Assembly: GCA_030683705.1 (NCBI GenBank)
Contig: JAUXPP010000050.1
Span: forward strand, 1 to 44,227
DNA: 44,227 nucleotides
Direction: 5' to 3'
DNA from: Polaromonas sp.
GTDB taxonomy: Bacteria; Pseudomonadota; Gammaproteobacteria; Burkholderiales; Burkholderiaceae_C
Shown: in pieces, positions 23,906-32,351 of the stretch
Position numbering within the stretch: the first letter of the stretch is position 1
Layout of the letters: each line of letters begins with the position of its first letter
Position numbers and translations under genes: made by a program
The notes under the pieces: model-generated
Database searches by the model: none
What the model was told of the DNA's origin: nothing
What the model saw: the letters and a program-made list of their open reading frames with translations, nothing else

Positions 23906-24774
23906 CCGTTTCCATCAGTGGGTTCACCTTCATCCGCAACGGCGTCGAGCTGGGCTTTCCTTTTGAGGCCTCGATCCGTTCCCTGTTGCCGCTGGTTGAC
24001 GAATTTGTGGTGGCGGTAGGCCAGGGCAACGACGACACGCTGGCCCGGGTGCGGGCCATCGGTGACCCGAAAATCCGCGTGATCGAAACCCTGTGGAACG
24101 AACGCATGGCCGACCGCGGCTTTGTCTACGCCCAGCAAAAAATGATCGCGCAGTACGCGTGCACCGGTGACTGGGCGTTTTACCTCGAAGGCGACGAAGT
24201 GGTCCATGAGGACGATTTGCCTGCCATCCGTGCCAGCGTGGAGCGGCACCACGCCAACCCCGAGGTGGAGGCGCTGGTGTTCGATTACCGCCATTTTTAC
24301 GGCTCGGCCCAGTGGGTGTCGGTCAGTCCCGGCTGGTACCGCCGCGAATGCCGGATGATCCGCAACACCATCCGCAGCTACGCGCCCGACGGCCAATACT
24401 GGCTGGTCACCACCGATCACAAAAAGCCGCGCAACCCCAAGGCGGCGCTGGCCAATGCGCACATCTTTCACTACGGCTGGATCCGCCGCAACGAGGACAT
24501 GCAGAAAAAGCTCGACCAGGTCAGCAAGTACTGGGCAAGCTCGACCACGCTGAAAATCCAGTACAGCCAGTTCGACGCCCGTGCGCTGGAGCCGTTTCAT
24601 GGCACCCATCCCGCCGTTGCGAAGGAGTGGCTGGCCACCGGCGCCGAGCAGGAGTTGCGGATTGACCCGGACTACCAGCCGACCTCCAAGGAAAACAAAT
24701 ACCACCTGATGCGCCGGATCGAACTCTTGACCGGCCTGGATTTCAGCCGCAAACACTTCAAGCTGGTGGCCTGA
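23902..24774 (+). CDS. Family 2-like glycosyltransferase
   Basis: A 290-residue GT-A-like protein starting MTVSISGFTFIRNGVELGFP. It has an N-terminal nucleotide-sugar region (SLLPLVDEFVVAVGQGNDDT) and the acidic DWAFYLEGDEVVHEDDL motif in the place of DxD. The rest includes FHYGWIRRNEDMQKK. The start overlaps the msbA stop by 4 nt (ATGA). Presumably acts in lipopolysaccharide assembly with its neighbours. Donor and acceptor are unknown. Confidence 0.82.
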   Translation: MTVSISGFTFIRNGVELGFPFEASIRSLLPLVDEFVVAVGQGNDDTLARVRAIGDPKIRVIETLWNERMADRGFVYAQQKMIAQYACTGDWAFYLEGDEVVHEDDLPAIRASVERHHANPEVEALVFDYRHFYGSAQWVSVSPGWYRRECRMIRNTIRSYAPDGQYWLVTTDHKKPRNPKAALANAHIFHYGWIRRNEDMQKKLDQVSKYWASSTTLKIQYSQFDARALEPFHGTHPAVAKEWLATGAEQELRIDPDYQPTSKENKYHLMRRIELLTGLDFSRKHFKLVA

Positions 24775-24785
24775 CGCGCGCCGCC

Positions 24786-25952
24786 TCAGCGTGACGAAGC
24801 CACCGAGGCGAAGTACAGCGCTTCCTGCTGGCGCGCGATGTCTTCCCAGCCGTAGCCCTGCGCAAACAGCCGGGCTTGCGCGCCCAGCTGCCGGCGCAAG
24901 TCCTCCTCCCCGCAGACCCGCCCGACCGCTTCGCCCAGGGCATGGGTGCCGCGCGGCTGATCGACCAGCAATGCGTTGACGCCGTGGTTCAACAGCGCCG
25001 AGATGCCGCAAAAGGCCGGGCTGCTGACCACCACAGGCAAACCGTGCGCCATGGCTTCCAGCACCACCATCGCAAAGGTGTCTTCGAGCGTCGGGTGCAC
25101 CAGGGCGTCGGCGGCCCAATAGGCCGGGCTCACGTCCTGCAGGGCGCCCAGGAAAAACACGCGTGAAGCCAGGCCCAGCGATTCGGCCTGGCGCTGGAAT
25201 TCAGGAATCTGCGCCGGGTTGCCAACAACAGCCAGCACCACATGGCCGGACAGTTCTGCGAGCACCTGCAGCAAGGTGGGCAGACCCTTTTTCCGGTAGT
25301 CATTACCGACGAAAAGCAGGCACAGCCCCCCGGCCGGCAAGCCCAGCGCCTGCCGTGCCTGGGCTTTACTGCCTGCGCCGCCGGGCAAGGCGGGAAGATG
25401 CACGCCGGGGGTGATGACACTGGTCATCCCCTGCGAATCCGGGTAAGTTGCCGCCATCGTGTCCGCCAGGCTTTCCGAAGTCACCACCACGCGGCGCCCA
25501 GGCGCCGGCCTGAAACGCAGGCGCTCCAGGCAGAAATAAGTCAGCAGTCGCGGGCTGGTCAGCACCTTGAGCCAGCGCAACACACGCCGCAGGCCGGTTC
25601 GTCCCTGGAACAGGTTGTGCCTGACCGGCACCACATGCACGGTCTGGATCTGGCCATGCCAGGTGTTTTCATGCGAATGCACGATATCGAAGCCACGGCG
25701 CGTCGCTTTCCAGCTGGCGAAGGCATACCAGAGCTGGTTCAACCAGCGCGGCTTGCGCAGCGGCATCGCCACGCGGTGGTAACTGACGCCCGGCGCCTGG
25801 TGATGAATTTGCTGGGCAAACACATGAACCTCATGGCGCTGCGCCAGTTGCTCGACCAGGGCAATGGAGTAACGCTCAGCCCCGCCGCCCGTGCTGTCGA
25901 AAACCCGGTTCAGCACCGCAATGCGCAGCCTGGGCGGTGCAGGCGGGCTCAA
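24786..25952 (-). CDS. Glycosyltransferase family 4 (GT-B fold)
   Basis: A 388-residue retaining transferase related to WaaG-type lipopolysaccharide core enzymes. The N-terminal half has LNRVFDSTGGGAERYSIAL and DIVHSHENTW. The C-terminal half has LFVGNDYRKKGLPTLL and the nucleotide-sugar site HPTLEDTFAMVVLEAMAHGL, a variant of the E-x7-E motif. Translation appears to start at a TTG (25952) overlapping the stop of the deacetylase gene (TTGA); there is no ATG near the N-terminus. It converges on the transferase at 23902 with an 11-bp gap. Confidence 0.88.
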   Translation of the reverse strand: MSPPAPPRLRIAVLNRVFDSTGGGAERYSIALVEQLAQRHEVHVFAQQIHHQAPGVSYHRVAMPLRKPRWLNQLWYAFASWKATRRGFDIVHSHENTWHGQIQTVHVVPVRHNLFQGRTGLRRVLRWLKVLTSPRLLTYFCLERLRFRPAPGRRVVVTSESLADTMAATYPDSQGMTSVITPGVHLPALPGGAGSKAQARQALGLPAGGLCLLFVGNDYRKKGLPTLLQVLAELSGHVVLAVVGNPAQIPEFQRQAESLGLASRVFFLGALQDVSPAYWAADALVHPTLEDTFAMVVLEAMAHGLPVVVSSPAFCGISALLNHGVNALLVDQPRGTHALGEAVGRVCGEEDLRRQLGAQARLFAQGYGWEDIARQQEALYFASVASSR

Positions 25953-26695
25953 GCGCGCTCCCGGTCTTCGTAGGCCGTGGCAATCTTGAGCCAGAACACC
26001 GGCAGGCTGGTCGAGCGCACCACCGGCACACGCGGCAACTCCAGCAAATTGCCAGGGACGGTGCTGCGGCCACGGCGTGTGGTGGTGACGGTTTCGAAAC
26101 CCGCTTCACGCGCCATGACCACATGTTCGGGCGCATATTCGCCATAGGGATAGCAGAAATGTTGCACCGGCGTGGCAAGAATGGCCTCGAGTGCTGCCTT
26201 GTCCTGGGTCATCTCCGCCCGTGCCGTCGCCCCATCGCTCTGCAGCAGCCATGCGTGATTTTGTGTGTGCGAGCCGACCTCCTGGCCGCCCACCACCCAC
26301 TGGCGCAATTGCCCGGCATCCATCAGTGGCACCTGGGCGATGCCTATGCCCTGGTCCCAGACATTGGTCCGGCCCAACAAGTTGCTGACGGCATAACAGG
26401 TCGAGGAAAAGCCGCAGCGCTGGAGCACCGGCAGCGCGTGTGTCAGGTTGTTCAGGTAGCCGTCATCAAAAGTGATGCCGACCACTTTGCCGCTGCGTTC
26501 ACCCTTCAGGTGAGGAAGCAATGCGCTCATCGACAGCCCCTGGTAACCGAGCAGCTTGAGCAAGGCCATTTGCCGGGCAAAGGCGCCCGGTGACACATAC
26601 AGGCCGCGAAACGGCGCGCCTTTGGGGGGCGCTTCGCTGATCTGGTGATAGACCAGGATGGGGATGGACGGCGATGGACGGGCAGTGTCGGGCAT
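25949..26695 (-). CDS. Polysaccharide deacetylase family protein (NodB fold)
   Basis: A 248-residue protein of the carbohydrate esterase 4 type. It begins with PILVYHQIS. Motif 1 is TFDDGYLNN with the metal-binding Asp pair, motif 2 is SHTQNH with the two His ligands, and motif 3 is FCYPYGEY. There is no signal peptide or membrane segment, so it probably acts in the cytoplasm on a lipid-linked or nucleotide-linked acetamido sugar. It follows rng by 21 bp and overlaps the GT4 gene by 4 nt. The substrate is not identifiable. Confidence 0.86.
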   Translation of the reverse strand: MPDTARPSPSIPILVYHQISEAPPKGAPFRGLYVSPGAFARQMALLKLLGYQGLSMSALLPHLKGERSGKVVGITFDDGYLNNLTHALPVLQRCGFSSTCYAVSNLLGRTNVWDQGIGIAQVPLMDAGQLRQWVVGGQEVGSHTQNHAWLLQSDGATARAEMTQDKAALEAILATPVQHFCYPYGEYAPEHVVMAREAGFETVTTTRRGRSTVPGNLLELPRVPVVRSTSLPVFWLKIATAYEDRERA

Positions 26696-26716
26696 GCGGG
26701 GCGCTTTGGGGGAAAT

Positions 26717-28195
26717 CTAGAGCAGGACGATATCGTATTGTTCCTGCGCCATCGCGGCCTCCGACTGCAGCGAGATCGGCTTGCCGATGAAGTCGCTCAG
26801 GCCGGCCAGGTGCTGGCTTTCCTCGTCGAGAAACAGCTCGATCACCTTGGGCGATGCGATGACCCGGAACTCGCGCGGATTGAACTGGCGCGCCTCGCGC
26901 AGGATTTCCCGCAGGATGTCGTAGCCGACGCTGCGCGCGGTCTTGACCACCCCCTTGCCCATGCAGGCGCTGCAGGGCTCGCACAGCTGGTGGGCCAGCG
27001 ACTCGCGGGTGCGCTTGCGGGTCATCTCAAGCAGGCCCAGCGCAGAAAAACCGTTGACGTGGGTCTTGATGCGGTCGCGCGCGAGCTGCTTCTGGAATTC
27101 GGCCAGCACGGCTTCGCGGTGGCTGACCTGAACCATGTCGATGAAGTCGACAATCACGATGCCCCCCAGGTTGCGCAGGCGCAACTGCCGCGCAATTGCG
27201 AGCGAGGCCTCAAGGTTGGTCTTGAAAATGGTGTCGTCAAAATTGCGGGCCCCGACATAACCGCCGGTGTTGACGTCCACCGTGGTCAGGGCCTCGGTCT
27301 GGTCAATGATCAGGTAACCGCCCGACTTGAGGTCCACGCGCCGGCCCAGCGCCTTGGCGATTTCCTCGTCGATGTTGAACAGGTCGAAAATCGGGCGCTC
27401 GCCGCTGTGCAGTTGCAGCCGCTGCAGCGTGGCAGGCATGAACTCGGTGGCAAACTGCCTGAGCTGCTCGAACTGTTCGCGCGAATCGATGCGTATGCTT
27501 TGTGTGTTTTCCAGCACCATGTCGCGTAACACCCGCTGCAGCAGGCTCAGGTCCTGATGCAGGACCGAGGCTGGCGGCAGCCTCAGCGCCGCGTCCTTGA
27601 TGCGGGCCCAGGTCTTGCGCAGGTAGGCGATGTCCTCGCCCAGCTCAGCATCGGTCGCGTCCTCGCCATTGGTGCGCAGGATGAAGCCGCCCCCCATGTC
27701 GCCGGTCAGCGCCTGCAGGCGCCGGCGCAATTCCTCGCGCTGGGCCGGCGGAATCTTCTGCGACACGCCGATGTGGTTGTCCTGCGGCAGGAAAACCAGC
27801 AGGCGCCCGGCAATGCTGACCTGTGCGGTGAGCCGCGCGCCCTTGGTGCCTATCGGGTCCTTGAGCACCTGCACCATCAGGGCCTGACCCTCGAACAGCT
27901 GCTTTTCGATCGGCTGCGGAGGCGCGGCACCGGATACGCCATCGGCATCGGCATGGCGGCTGTTGATGCTGCTCATCAGGTCGGCCACGTGCAAAAACGC
28001 CGCCCGCTCCAGGCCTATGTCGATAAACGCCGACTGCATGCCCGGCAGCACCCGCACCACCTTGCCGAGGTAAACGTTGCCGACCAGGCCACGCTCCAGC
28101 GTGCGCTCGACGTGCAATTCCTGGACCGCGCCGTATTCGACCACCGCCACGCGGGTTTCCTGGGGCGACCAGTTGATCAGGATGTCTTGTTGCAT
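26717..28195 (-). CDS. rng: Ribonuclease G
   Basis: An endoribonuclease of the RNase E/G family that matures 16S rRNA 5' ends and cleaves some mRNAs. The 492 residues match E. coli RNase G (489) and lack the long RNase E tail. The N-terminal S1 domain (about 35-125, GNVYLGKVVRVLPGMQSAFI) contains a short acidic insertion around residues 75-90. The catalytic acid region is GGIVIVDFIDM, and the zinc-link motif is CEPCSACMGKG. It follows maf by 9 bp. Confidence 0.96.
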   Translation of the reverse strand: MQQDILINWSPQETRVAVVEYGAVQELHVERTLERGLVGNVYLGKVVRVLPGMQSAFIDIGLERAAFLHVADLMSSINSRHADADGVSGAAPPQPIEKQLFEGQALMVQVLKDPIGTKGARLTAQVSIAGRLLVFLPQDNHIGVSQKIPPAQREELRRRLQALTGDMGGGFILRTNGEDATDAELGEDIAYLRKTWARIKDAALRLPPASVLHQDLSLLQRVLRDMVLENTQSIRIDSREQFEQLRQFATEFMPATLQRLQLHSGERPIFDLFNIDEEIAKALGRRVDLKSGGYLIIDQTEALTTVDVNTGGYVGARNFDDTIFKTNLEASLAIARQLRLRNLGGIVIVDFIDMVQVSHREAVLAEFQKQLARDRIKTHVNGFSALGLLEMTRKRTRESLAHQLCEPCSACMGKGVVKTARSVGYDILREILREARQFNPREFRVIASPKVIELFLDEESQHLAGLSDFIGKPISLQSEAAMAQEQYDIVLL

Positions 28196-28204
28196 GCTTT
28201 GTCT

Positions 28205-28807
28205 CTATATTTTCAGGCCGGCTGCGCGCAGCAGTCCGGCTGTTTCATGCAGGGGCAAACCCATGATGCCCGAATAACTGCCGCTGATATGGCTGATGTA
28301 CATCGCCACCCTGCCCTGCACCGCGTAGGCGCCGGCCTTGCCCATCGGTTCGCCCGAAGACACATAGGCCCGTATCTGCGACCGGCTCATGGGCGCGAAT
28401 GTCACACGCGACACGTTCAGCGCCTGCAGACGCTTGCGTCCGGACTGCACTGCCACGGCAGTCAGCACCCGGTGCGTCGTGCCCGCCAGTTCGCCGAGCA
28501 TGCGTGCGGCATCAGCTTCGTTCTCGGGCTTACCGTAAATGCGCCGGCCCAGCGCCACCGTGGTGTCGGAACACAACACCGGCGCCGATGGCAATCCGCG
28601 CTTTTTCAGGCGCGCGACGGCGGCATCGAGCTTGAGCTGCGTCACGCGCTGCACATAGGCCGTGGGCGATTCGCCGTCGAGTACAGCTTCCAGCGCCTCG
28701 CTGTCTTCGCCGGCCTCCGCCAGCAGCAGCTCGCAGGACACCCCGAGCTGCTCCAGCAATTGCCGCCGCCGCGGGCTTTGGGATGCAAGGTAAATAAAGT
28801 TGGTCAT
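28205..28807 (-). CDS. maf: Maf-family nucleotide pyrophosphatase
   Basis: Hydrolyses noncanonical or modified nucleoside triphosphates; Maf proteins also affect septum formation. From the ATG at 28807 ([20 protein letters not shown]) it has 200 residues, a normal length. The phosphate-binding SQSPRRR motif and the [10 protein letters not shown] catalytic Asp region are present, as is the late [11 protein letters not shown] motif. An alternative start eight codons upstream (28831) is possible; I chose 28807 because family members begin just before the first beta strand. Confidence 0.92.
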   Translation of the reverse strand: MTNFIYLASQSPRRRQLLEQLGVSCELLLAEAGEDSEALEAVLDGESPTAYVQRVTQLKLDAAVARLKKRGLPSAPVLCSDTTVALGRRIYGKPENEADAARMLGELAGTTHRVLTAVAVQSGRKRLQALNVSRVTFAPMSRSQIRAYVSSGEPMGKAGAYAVQGRVAMYISHISGSYSGIMGLPLHETAGLLRAAGLKI

Positions 28808-28811
28808 ATTG

Positions 28812-28890
28812 AAGTCGCGAGGCGAACACACTTCCCCGATTCAGGCCAGCAGCGGCAGCGCAGTACGCGAAGCGACAAGCGTGGGGGGCC
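28812..28890 (-). repeat. Degenerate REP-like sequence between rlmH and maf
   Basis: On the minus strand GGCCCCCCACGCTTGTCGCT is followed by TCGCGTACTGCGCTGCC. It ends like the repeat at 1468-1553, with a C run next to a GTAGCG/CGCTTG block. It resembles intergenic repeats common in Comamonadaceae, but the second half is decayed. Confidence 0.4.
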
Positions 28891-28891
28891 A

Positions 28892-29359
28892 TTACTCCCG
28901 ATGATAGGGATGGTTGACCGTGATGCTCCAGGCACGGTACAGCTGCTCGATCAGCAACACGCGCACCATGGCATGCGGCAGGGTCAGGTCCGACAGGCGC
29001 AGACGCTCATGCGCAGCCTGCTTGAAAGCCGGGTCCAGGCCGTCCGGGCCGCCGATGACGATGGCCACATCGCCGCCACCCAGTTGCCAGCCGGTCAGCC
29101 GGGCCGACAGTGCCACCGTGGTCACGGCGGTGCCGCGCTCGTCCAGCGCCACGATACGTGTGCCTTTTGGGATCACGGCTTCGATGCGCTGGCGTTCCGC
29201 CGCGAGCAGGTTTTCCAGGGTCTTGGACGCGCGCGGTTCGGTCTTGACGGCCTTGAGTTCGACCTTCAATTCCGGCGGAAAACGTTTGGCGTAGTCGTCG
29301 TAGGCGGTCTGCGCCCAGTCGGGCACCTTCTGGCCGACGGCGACAATCGTCAGCCTCAT
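28892..29359 (-). CDS. rlmH: 23S rRNA pseudouridine-1915 N3-methyltransferase RlmH
   Basis: A SPOUT methyltransferase that acts on assembled 70S ribosomes. The 155-residue length is exact for the family. The N-terminus [15 protein letters not shown], the knot motif [12 protein letters not shown] and the C-terminal [20 protein letters not shown] ending in HPYHRE are all typical. Its ATG overlaps the rsfS stop by 4 nt. Confidence 0.97.
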   Translation of the reverse strand: MRLTIVAVGQKVPDWAQTAYDDYAKRFPPELKVELKAVKTEPRASKTLENLLAAERQRIEAVIPKGTRIVALDERGTAVTTVALSARLTGWQLGGGDVAIVIGGPDGLDPAFKQAAHERLRLSDLTLPHAMVRVLLIEQLYRAWSITVNHPYHRE

Positions 29360-30129
29360 GGGCTGCGGGTGGAAGTCTTCCGGGCGGCTGGTTTTTTTGC
29401 GGCGGTTTTGGCCGCAGTCTTGACGGCCGTTTTCCTGGCCACCGCTTTTTTGGTGGCGGGAATCTTCACGATCGGTGTCTTGGCCGCAGCCTTTTTTGCC
29501 GCCGGCTTAGTGACAGGCTCGGCTGCAGGTGCAGCGGCATTGCGCTTGGCGGTCCAGTCGTTGGTCTTGCCGACGCGGCCGACGTAGGTGCCGTCGTCGG
29601 TGCGGGCGGCTTTTTTCGCTGCTGGTTTGGCGTCTGGCTTTGCGGCCGGTTTGGCGGACTTCGCAGCCGGCTTGCCGCCGACACGGCCTTTGACCGGCTT
29701 GGGCGCTTCTTCGGCTTCCGGCCTGGAGGCCTTGACCAGCGGGGCCGGCGCGCCGAGCTTGAGCTTGACGGGTTTGTCGCCCCAGAGTTCTTCCAGGTGA
29801 TAGTACTGGCGGATGGTCGGCTGCATGATGTGGGCCACGGCCGCACCGCAATCGACGATGATCCACTCGCCGTTTTCTTCGCCTTCGATGCGCGGCTTGG
29901 CAAAGCCGGCCTCCCGCACCGCATCACGCACGCTGGCCGCCAGTGCCTTGGTCTGCCGGTTGGAGCTGCCCGAGGCGATGATCACGCGCTCGAACAATGA
30001 AGTGATGTGTTCCGTGTCAAACACCTGGATGTCCACCCCTTTCACATCTTCCAGCCCATCGATGATGGCTCGCTGCAGTTTCTGGACGTCTTTTTTGGCA
30101 GCGTTGGTGTTGGCGGGCGTGGAGGTCAT
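29356..30129 (-). CDS. rsfS: Ribosomal silencing factor RsfS with a long basic C-terminal tail
   Basis: RsfS binds ribosomal protein L14 and blocks subunit joining when nutrients fall. Residues about 10-125 form the usual domain ([52 protein letters not shown]). The family is usually 105-130 residues; here 257. The extra C-terminal half, about 130 residues, is rich in Lys, Ala and Pro with PAAK/KPAAKKA repeats, like histone-H1-type tails. One ordered-looking island ([19 protein letters not shown]) lies in the middle. The tail probably binds nucleic acid (inference). It lies between nadD and rlmH. Confidence 0.94.
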   Translation of the reverse strand: MTSTPANTNAAKKDVQKLQRAIIDGLEDVKGVDIQVFDTEHITSLFERVIIASGSSNRQTKALAASVRDAVREAGFAKPRIEGEENGEWIIVDCGAAVAHIMQPTIRQYYHLEELWGDKPVKLKLGAPAPLVKASRPEAEEAPKPVKGRVGGKPAAKSAKPAAKPDAKPAAKKAARTDDGTYVGRVGKTNDWTAKRNAAAPAAEPVTKPAAKKAAAKTPIVKIPATKKAVARKTAVKTAAKTAAKKPAARKTSTRSP

Positions 30130-30163
30130 GCAGTGTGGGCTTCAATAAAAATAAGGGTTCGAA

Positions 30164-30793
30164 TCAGGCCGGAATATAGAGACGATGGCGCTCAATATAA
30201 CGCGCAACGGGCTCGGGAACCAGCCGGGCCAGGTCTTGCGGCGTTGCGGCGCCCGACATGATCTGCCGCCGGATGTCGGTGGCACTGACGGGCATCAGGG
30301 GCAGTTGCAGGGGCACCAGCGGGTGCGAAAGCTGAATTTGAGGGTCAAAAACGGCTTCAGTCCTTGCCGGACCTGCGCGTTCTGCTATGCAAATTATAGC
30401 TATCCGGACCAGGTCCTGCCAGCGGTGCCAGCTTTTTATCGCCGCAAACTGGTCTTTTCCCATGATCAGGTAGAGCTGGGCACCGGGGTTTTCGGCTTGC
30501 AGCGCCTCCAGCGTGTCGATGGTGAAACTGGGTCCGGGCCGCTGGAGCTCGCGCGCGTCGACCTGGACCCCTTCCAGGCCGTCGAAAGCCAGCTGGCTCA
30601 TGGCCAGCCGGTGTTCAGGTGCGCTGAGCGCCCTTTCCTTGTACCAGGCCTGCCCGGTGGGAACGATCAGCAGCACATCGAGCTGCAACTGGGTCACCGC
30701 GGCCCGGGCCAGCGCCACATGGGCGCTATGCGGCGGATCGAAGGAACCGCCGAACATGCCGATGCGCCGTGCGCTGCCAGCCGATGCGCTCAA
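30164..30793 (-). CDS. nadD: Nicotinate-nucleotide adenylyltransferase NadD
   Basis: Joins ATP and nicotinate mononucleotide to form deamido-NAD. The start chosen is a TTG (30793) that overlaps the hemF stop (TTGA), giving 209 residues; E. coli NadD has 213. The ATG at 30757 would begin only one residue before the GGSFDPPH motif and is less likely. The HxxH-type site is [12 protein letters not shown] (14-25), and the C-terminal motif is [10 protein letters not shown]. Residues about 131-150 ([20 protein letters not shown]) are encoded by sequence resembling the dispersed 55-bp repeat. A far longer upstream frame through hemF was rejected. Confidence 0.93.
   Translation of the reverse strand: MSASAGSARRIGMFGGSFDPPHSAHVALARAAVTQLQLDVLLIVPTGQAWYKERALSAPEHRLAMSQLAFDGLEGVQVDARELQRPGPSFTIDTLEALQAENPGAQLYLIMGKDQFAAIKSWHRWQDLVRIAIICIAERAGPARTEAVFDPQIQLSHPLVPLQLPLMPVSATDIRRQIMSGAATPQDLARLVPEPVARYIERHRLYIPA
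30347..30403 (+). repeat. Dispersed 55-bp repeat within nadD
   Basis: Read on the plus strand (antisense to nadD), AAAACGGCTTCAGTCCTTGC is followed by CGGACCTGCGCG and GCTATGCAAATTATAGC. The order of blocks, with an A-run, GCTTCAG, CTTGCCGG and a GCTAT...ATAGC end, matches the reverse complement of the family. It overlays the middle of nadD without lengthening the protein relative to E. coli, so its history there is unclear. Confidence 0.55.
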
Positions 30794-31710
30794 AGCCAGT
30801 CCCGCCGGATCAAAAATTCCGTGGCCAGGCGCTCCTCGGGCGAACCGGACTCCGTCGTCCGCTGGTAGGACCAGCTCACCAGCGGCGGCATGGACATCAG
30901 GATGGACTCGGTGCGCCCGCCCGATTGCAGGCCGAAATGGGTGCCCCGGTCCCAGACCAGGTTGAACTCCACATATCGGCCCCGGCGGTACAGCTGGAAA
31001 TCCCGCTCGCGCTCGCCCCAGGCCATGCCCTTGCGGCGCTCGACAATCGGCAGGTAAGCCGGCAGGAAGGCGTCGGCCACCGACTGCATCATGGCCAGGC
31101 TGCGCTCGAACCCCAGTTCCTGGAAGTCGTCGAAAAACACGCCGCCTATGCCGCGCTGCTCGTCGCGGTGCTTGAGGTAGAAATACTCGTCGCACCAGGT
31201 CTTGAAACGCGGGTATTTGTCTTCACCGAAAGGCGCCAGCGCATCGCTGCAGGTCTGGTGGAAGTGCCGTGCGTCCTCTTCAAAGCCGTAATAAGGTGTC
31301 AGGTCCATGCCGCCGCCGAACCAGCAGGCCCTGGGCCCGGAAGCCGGCGTCGCGACCAGCATGCGCACGTTCATGTGCACCGTCGGCACATGGGGATTGC
31401 GCGGGTGGAACACCAGCGATACGCCCATGGCTTCGAAAGGCGCACCCGACAACTCCGGCCGGTGCTGGGTGGCCGAGGGCGGCAGCCGGGGCCCGCGTAC
31501 ATGCGAAAAACCGCAACCGGCACGCTCGAACACCTCGCCCTGTTCCAGGATCATGGTGATGCCGTTGCCCTGCAAGGTTTCGCCGGGTGCTTTTTCCCAG
31601 GCGTCGGTGGCAAACACGCCGCCATCGATGGCGGCAATGCTGCCGGTGATGCGCTGCTGCAGCGCCAGCAGGTAACTGCGGACGGGAGAAGAATCGGTCA
31701 TGGTCGTCAT
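30790..31710 (-). CDS. hemF: Oxygen-dependent coproporphyrinogen III oxidase HemF
   Basis: Oxidatively decarboxylates coproporphyrinogen III to protoporphyrinogen IX in haem synthesis, using O2. The 306 residues are near the E. coli length of 299. Typical motifs are [18 protein letters not shown] and [19 protein letters not shown]. Further on are [16 protein letters not shown] and [20 protein letters not shown]. It overlaps the acyltransferase gene by 4 nt at its start and nadD by 4 nt at its end. Confidence 0.97.
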   Translation of the reverse strand: MTTMTDSSPVRSYLLALQQRITGSIAAIDGGVFATDAWEKAPGETLQGNGITMILEQGEVFERAGCGFSHVRGPRLPPSATQHRPELSGAPFEAMGVSLVFHPRNPHVPTVHMNVRMLVATPASGPRACWFGGGMDLTPYYGFEEDARHFHQTCSDALAPFGEDKYPRFKTWCDEYFYLKHRDEQRGIGGVFFDDFQELGFERSLAMMQSVADAFLPAYLPIVERRKGMAWGERERDFQLYRRGRYVEFNLVWDRGTHFGLQSGGRTESILMSMPPLVSWSYQRTTESGSPEERLATEFLIRRDWL

Positions 31711-32351
31711 TTCTGAATGGTATCGGCCCGTGGACGGCCCGATTTGATCAAGCGCACGGGGGCTGCAGCGTCCGCCCGCAGCCCACGGACATCCTGTAGC
31801 GCCTGCGCCATGTATTCGAGGTCCCGCGCCTCATCGCCGCTGAGCCGTAGGAAATCGCGAAAAACCAGGCGTTTGCGCGAATAGTCGAGTCCGGCCAGGC
31901 CCACGGGCACGCCGGCTTCCAGCGCCAGGCGGTAAAAGCCGCTGCGCCAGCCCCCGGTGAGGCGGCGGGTTCCTTCCGGCGACAGGGCCAGCCAGAAATA
32001 CTGGCCCAGGGCCTTTTTCTGTTTCATCAGCGCGGTCATCTGCTCGACCACGCCCTGGGGTGAGGCACGGCTGACCGGCACGCCGCCCAGCCAGCCCATC
32101 CAGGCGCCGAACAGCGGAATCCGGAACAGCGTGTCCTTGCCCCAAAACATGACAGGAATACCAAGCGCCCATTTCAGCAAGATGGCGATGGGGAAATCCC
32201 AGTTCGAGGTGTGCGGGTACACCACAATCACGCCCTGCTGCGTCGGCAGGCCCTGGAAGTCCACGCACCAGCCTAGCAAGCGCAGCAGCCAGCGGGCCAG
32301 CCCGCTCCCGCGGAACTGCACGGGATACGGTGGCTGGAAATCCATGCCCAT
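31707..32351 (-). CDS. 1-acylglycerol-3-phosphate acyltransferase (PlsC) family protein
   Basis: A membrane-associated acyltransferase of 214 residues. The HX4D motif (YPHTSNWDF) and the EGTR motif (LSPEGTRRL) are both present, and a hydrophobic stretch lies near the N-terminus ([13 protein letters not shown]). The start is the ATG at 32351, which shares one base with the purD stop (TGATG); the ATG two codons later is an alternative. It may make phosphatidic acid or acylate another lipid. It is shorter than E. coli PlsC (245), so the exact role is uncertain. Confidence 0.87.
   Translation of the reverse strand: MGMDFQPPYPVQFRGSGLARWLLRLLGWCVDFQGLPTQQGVIVVYPHTSNWDFPIAILLKWALGIPVMFWGKDTLFRIPLFGAWMGWLGGVPVSRASPQGVVEQMTALMKQKKALGQYFWLALSPEGTRRLTGGWRSGFYRLALEAGVPVGLAGLDYSRKRLVFRDFLRLSGDEARDLEYMAQALQDVRGLRADAAAPVRLIKSGRPRADTIQK

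Noticed and set aside
27557..29587. 676-codon plus-strand frame opposite rng, maf and rlmH
   Set aside because: Crosses three well-recognised minus-strand genes and has no domain pattern.
30794..31195. Upstream extension of nadD through hemF
   Set aside because: Shadow of hemF; family length and motif position support the TTG at 30793.
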